Part shown: piece after piece, positions 61,251 through 64,000 of the stretch
Layout: each line of letters begins with the position of its first letter
How positions within the stretch are numbered: position 1 is the first letter of the stretch
Source of the DNA: Steinernema hermaphroditum
Taxonomy: Eukaryota; Nematoda; Chromadorea; Rhabditida; Steinernematidae
Direction of reading: 5' to 3'
NCBI GenBank assembly: GCA_030435675.1
Contig: CM059625.1
Coordinates: forward strand, 13,144,001 to 13,208,000
Length of the DNA: 64,000 nt
Position numbers and translations under genes: made by a program
The notes under the pieces: generated by a model
Told to the model about the DNA's origin: nothing
What the model saw: only the letters and a program-made list of their open reading frames with translations
The model's database searches: none

Positions 61251-62967
61251 ATGCAGACGAAGCTTTGTCTTCTGGCGCTCTTCGCCACCCTTGTCGCCGT
61301 TGTCCTCGGCACAGCGTAGGTCGGGTACTGTATTGCCTGTTTACAAATCCCTTTGCAGACCCGGCGCTGAAATTCAAGTGAACCAACGCGGTCTCAATGC
61401 CTTCGCCGAAGTTGGAGTCGCTCTTCTCAACCAACGCATTCCTGGAATGAGCATCCCTGATGCCAGCAGCTTCATCTCAGAGGACATGCACTTCTCGTGG
61501 TCTCTCTGGGACATTAAGATCGACAAGTTCCACGTCGATCAGACTAAGACCGGAGTTAGCGCCGAGCCCTCGGACAAACTTAACATCCATGTGAGTACCC
61601 CATTCATTCCTGAAGTTGTCTATGATCACGCTACTTCTGTAGATCGTCGATCTCTCCTTCGACATTTCCGCTCGTTACCGTATCAAGGTAAAGGAAGGAT
61701 GGATTCATGCCCGTAAATCTGGAAGTATCGAGTGAGTTCATCCTACTTCTACAGTGTGCTTTATCTCTGGTTAAGGGCCTGGACTTCTGGAGCCAATACT
61801 GAGGTCACTGTCGCGATCAGTTCTGAGAGCGGCCACCCTCATCTGAACCCCGTTTACTGCGCAGCCAACCTCGGAGACTTCCAGATCAAGTTCCACGGAG
61901 GACTTGTTTCCAAGATCGTTAACATGTTCCGCCACAAGATTGCCGACCATTTGAAATCGAAGCTGAACGGCCTCATCTGCAGAGAGGTCACTAAGATCGT
62001 GACGCAAGATGGAAACCAGGCTCTCGCCAGCGTGCCCTTCGAATACAACCTCGGTGGAGACGCTTCTGGATTCCATGTCGACTACCAGCTCACGTCGAAC
62101 CCCTACGCTACTAAGCAGTTCATCGGAGTCCCCATTCTCGGCAAGTTCTGGTACGATGGTCATCGCAACGACGGCGGCATCCCAAAACCTTCGGGAGCCG
62201 TTCAACCTCTTGCTCGAAACGAGATGGTCTGTATCGCCCTTGACGGCCAGGGACTCTTCGGATCGGCCACGTACGCATTCCGCCAGTCCCCCAAGAGTCA
62301 CTTTCACATCGACTCCAACCTTCTTCGTCACTTCCCTGAGAACGTCCGCCGCTACTTCTCTTGCGACTGCAGTGGCAGCAAGGAATGCATCACGGAGCTG
62401 ATCCCCGAAATTAAGAGCTTCTGCCGACCTGGTGCGGCCATTACGATTGACGCCGAGGCTACGGCCTTCCCCGGATTCCACTTCAACGCTTCTGGAGCCT
62501 ACATCAGTGCCGAAACAAAGGGACAATTCAAGATGGTTCTTCCCGGCGGTGCGAGGTAGGCACTTAGCTATTAGCGCTATTCTAATCTTCGCCCCTCCCA
62601 GCACTCCTCTCTTCGAGCTTGACGCCAAAATCGGAATCCTTCTTGAGAGCAACCTCCGCATCGAGAACTGGGTCATCAAGGGTGATGTGAAGCTCTACGA
62701 CGCCGAGCTATCCGCTCGTTCTCCGATCGTTCCCATCTCCACCAATCACATCCAGGCCGTAAGTCCCTTCAATAAAGCACAAAAATCATAGCTTCGTTGA
62801 AGTTGTGGAATAAGGCATTGTCCGCCGTCGTCTCTGGAATCGCCGACACCATCCTCGCGCATGGTATCCCTATTCCGAACCTCCCGAAGACCACTCCTAT
62901 CGGCCCTAAGTTCACCTTCAACAACCACGAGCTTATCTTCTGCTGCGATCTGAAGCCCACTCTTTAA
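61251..62967 (+). CDS. BPI/LBP-family secreted lipid-binding protein, gene 2
   Basis: Exons 61251-61315, 61359-61590, 61643-61731, 61776-62555, 62602-62758 and 62803-62967 give 495 aa. Exon number, phases and sizes match gene 1 (65, 232, 89, 780 against 777, 157 and 165 nt), showing a recent tandem duplication. The signal peptide MQTKLCLLALFATLVAVVLG precedes PGAEIQVNQRGLNAFAEVG, and both BPI barrels are present (LGDFQIKFHGGLVSKIV, AEATAFPGFHFNASG, LFELDAKIGI). The paralogues differ by scattered substitutions, e.g. RAGASISVD against RPGAAITID, so both appear under constraint. AATAAA lies at 63,004-63,009. Confidence 0.93.
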
Positions 62968-63003
62968 AAGCTTTTTGCTTTATGGATTGAGTTCGAAATA
63001 AGA

Positions 63004-63009
63004 AATAAA
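63004..63009 (+). terminator. Polyadenylation signal AATAAA, BPI gene 2
   Basis: 37 nt past the stop codon. Confidence 0.75.
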
Positions 63010-63657
63010 TTTATAATTTCAACTTTCTCTTGATTTCTTCTTACAGTACAAGTAACGCTGATTAAAGTGCACAGCCGATTCTTGTTTCATAATGAAGCGT
63101 TAGACCCCTTGGTTTCGTTTATATCTTACAGTGATCAATGCCGCGAAAAACAACAGTTTCGCCGTTCAGCCATTCATCAAAACGGTCGAACATCAGTTGT
63201 TTTCGGCAAACAGCGAAGCAATTGAAAAATCCGAGGGTTGGGAGACGGTGATCTGCGGCGAAGAAGTAAACGCTTCTAAAAATTTATCGGTCTTAATCTT
63301 ACAATAATTTGCACCTAATGAGTACAAAAAATTCTTTTTAGCCTTTAGGGTATTTACAGGCCACAAGACGACGTCGTATTTGACCCTTTGAGCGAGAGAT
63401 AAAGCATGGAGTGTTAATCAAGTTGTTTATCAGCTAAAACGAACAATCAGGTGAAGGTGTGAAATGCTCACGACGAACTTTGCGAGCCCACCTGACTCAT
63501 CGCACTGTTATTTGAACAATAATATAGCCTCTCTGAATCTGCACTCTGAATAAAAGTTGAATCCAGACTGCTCGGACTGCAGGATGGCCATATTCCCACA
63601 CTTCCCGTCCTAAATTGGCATTCAAACATCAGACCCACTCTACTCTATACCCACGCA
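63010..63657. other. Intergenic, nothing recognised
   Basis: No gene supported between BPI gene 2 and the TATA-like box at 63,658. Confidence 0.45.
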
Positions 63658-63665
63658 TATAAATA
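63658..63665 (+). promoter_or_regulatory. TATA-like box
   Basis: TATAAATA, 168 bp before the ATG at 63,826. It may serve the gene that runs off the window; position relative to the transcript start is unknown. Confidence 0.35.
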
Positions 63666-63825
63666 GCTCTTCTCGTTTTTTTTTGATGGCTTTATTGCTG
63701 CCGCAAGCCTCCCGATGCATAATTCATGCGTAAAATAGAAGCATAGACACATCGTGAGAGATCAATTAAGAGCTCGACAATTCGTCGGCCTCCGAATTCT
63801 ATAGGTAGAATTATTTATTTCCATT

Positions 63826-64000
63826 ATGCAGTCAACGTTGAACCCTGCTGATTTGGCTTTGTTCCGCTCAGATGCTGTTTTCGGTGTACGCCCGTTGAAT
63901 TGCACAATCAGCGACAAACATGTTCATTATCGCGAGGTGAGGCCGTCGGCGATTACGATGAGTAGCTTCGTTGATGTTCAGGCTCTCAGGGACCGTCCCG
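63826..64000 (+). CDS. Possible first exon of a gene cut by the window end
   Basis: The ATG opens MQSTLNPADLALFRSDAVF and stays open for 58 codons to the last base. The codon content looks protein-like, but a gt donor could fall at gaggtgagg (63,935), giving a short first exon. No family recognised. Confidence 0.4.
   Translation, partial: MQSTLNPADLALFRSDAVFGVRPLNCTISDKHVHYREVRPSAITMSSFVDVQALRDRP

Overview
The window is nematode genomic DNA. Most introns are 42-53 nt with GT..TTTCAG ends. Several start codons sit 3-35 nt behind a U-rich ...TTNCAG/TAG site with no upstream exon, as expected for spliced-leader trans-splicing. One gene pair (POLE2-SLMAP) is spaced like an operon, and the gene set is metazoan (DM-domain factor, dynamin-related DRP-1, EEL-1/HUWE1, BPI-fold proteins). 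I could not assign a species. There are no bacterial features, no CRISPR array, and no tRNA or rRNA gene that I could support. Exon boundaries were read by eye. The lengths of the multi-exon models sum to whole codons (POLE2 needed one base allowed for), but single-base errors are possible.

Left part (1-18,534): the 3' end of a TMEM68-like acyltransferase (+), about 5.7 kb without recognisable genes, a DM-domain transcription factor (+, 5 exons), a small basic protein with SUMO-interaction-like repeats (+), the mitochondrial fission GTPase drp-1 (+), a Ly6-type GPI protein (+) and a BAP31 homologue (-). A transposon with inverted minisatellite ends and a 9-bp target duplication follows at 19.2-20.1 kb.

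Middle (21.5-30 kb): ubc-13 (-), decayed vitellogenin-like pieces pointing away from each other, and POLE2-SLMAP (-).

30.4-44.2 kb is a rearranged, duplicated block. It holds truncated copies of internal and HECT exons of eel-1, at least four copies of an AT-rich repeat, a TIR element, an unrecognised gene fragment, a 3,934-bp tandem duplication with one mismatch seen, and a MULE transposon with minisatellite arms whose empty site is preserved in the same window.

44.2-56.6 kb carries the complete 32-exon eel-1 gene (-, about 3,635 aa). The right end has two tandem BPI/LBP-family genes (+) with matching promoter GATA sites, and the start of another possible gene running off the window.

Functionally the intact genes are ordinary: ubiquitin signalling (ubc-13, eel-1), mitochondrial fission, replication (POLE2) and ER/membrane proteins. 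The unusual material is the transposons with inverted minisatellite arms and the segmentally duplicated eel-1 relics.
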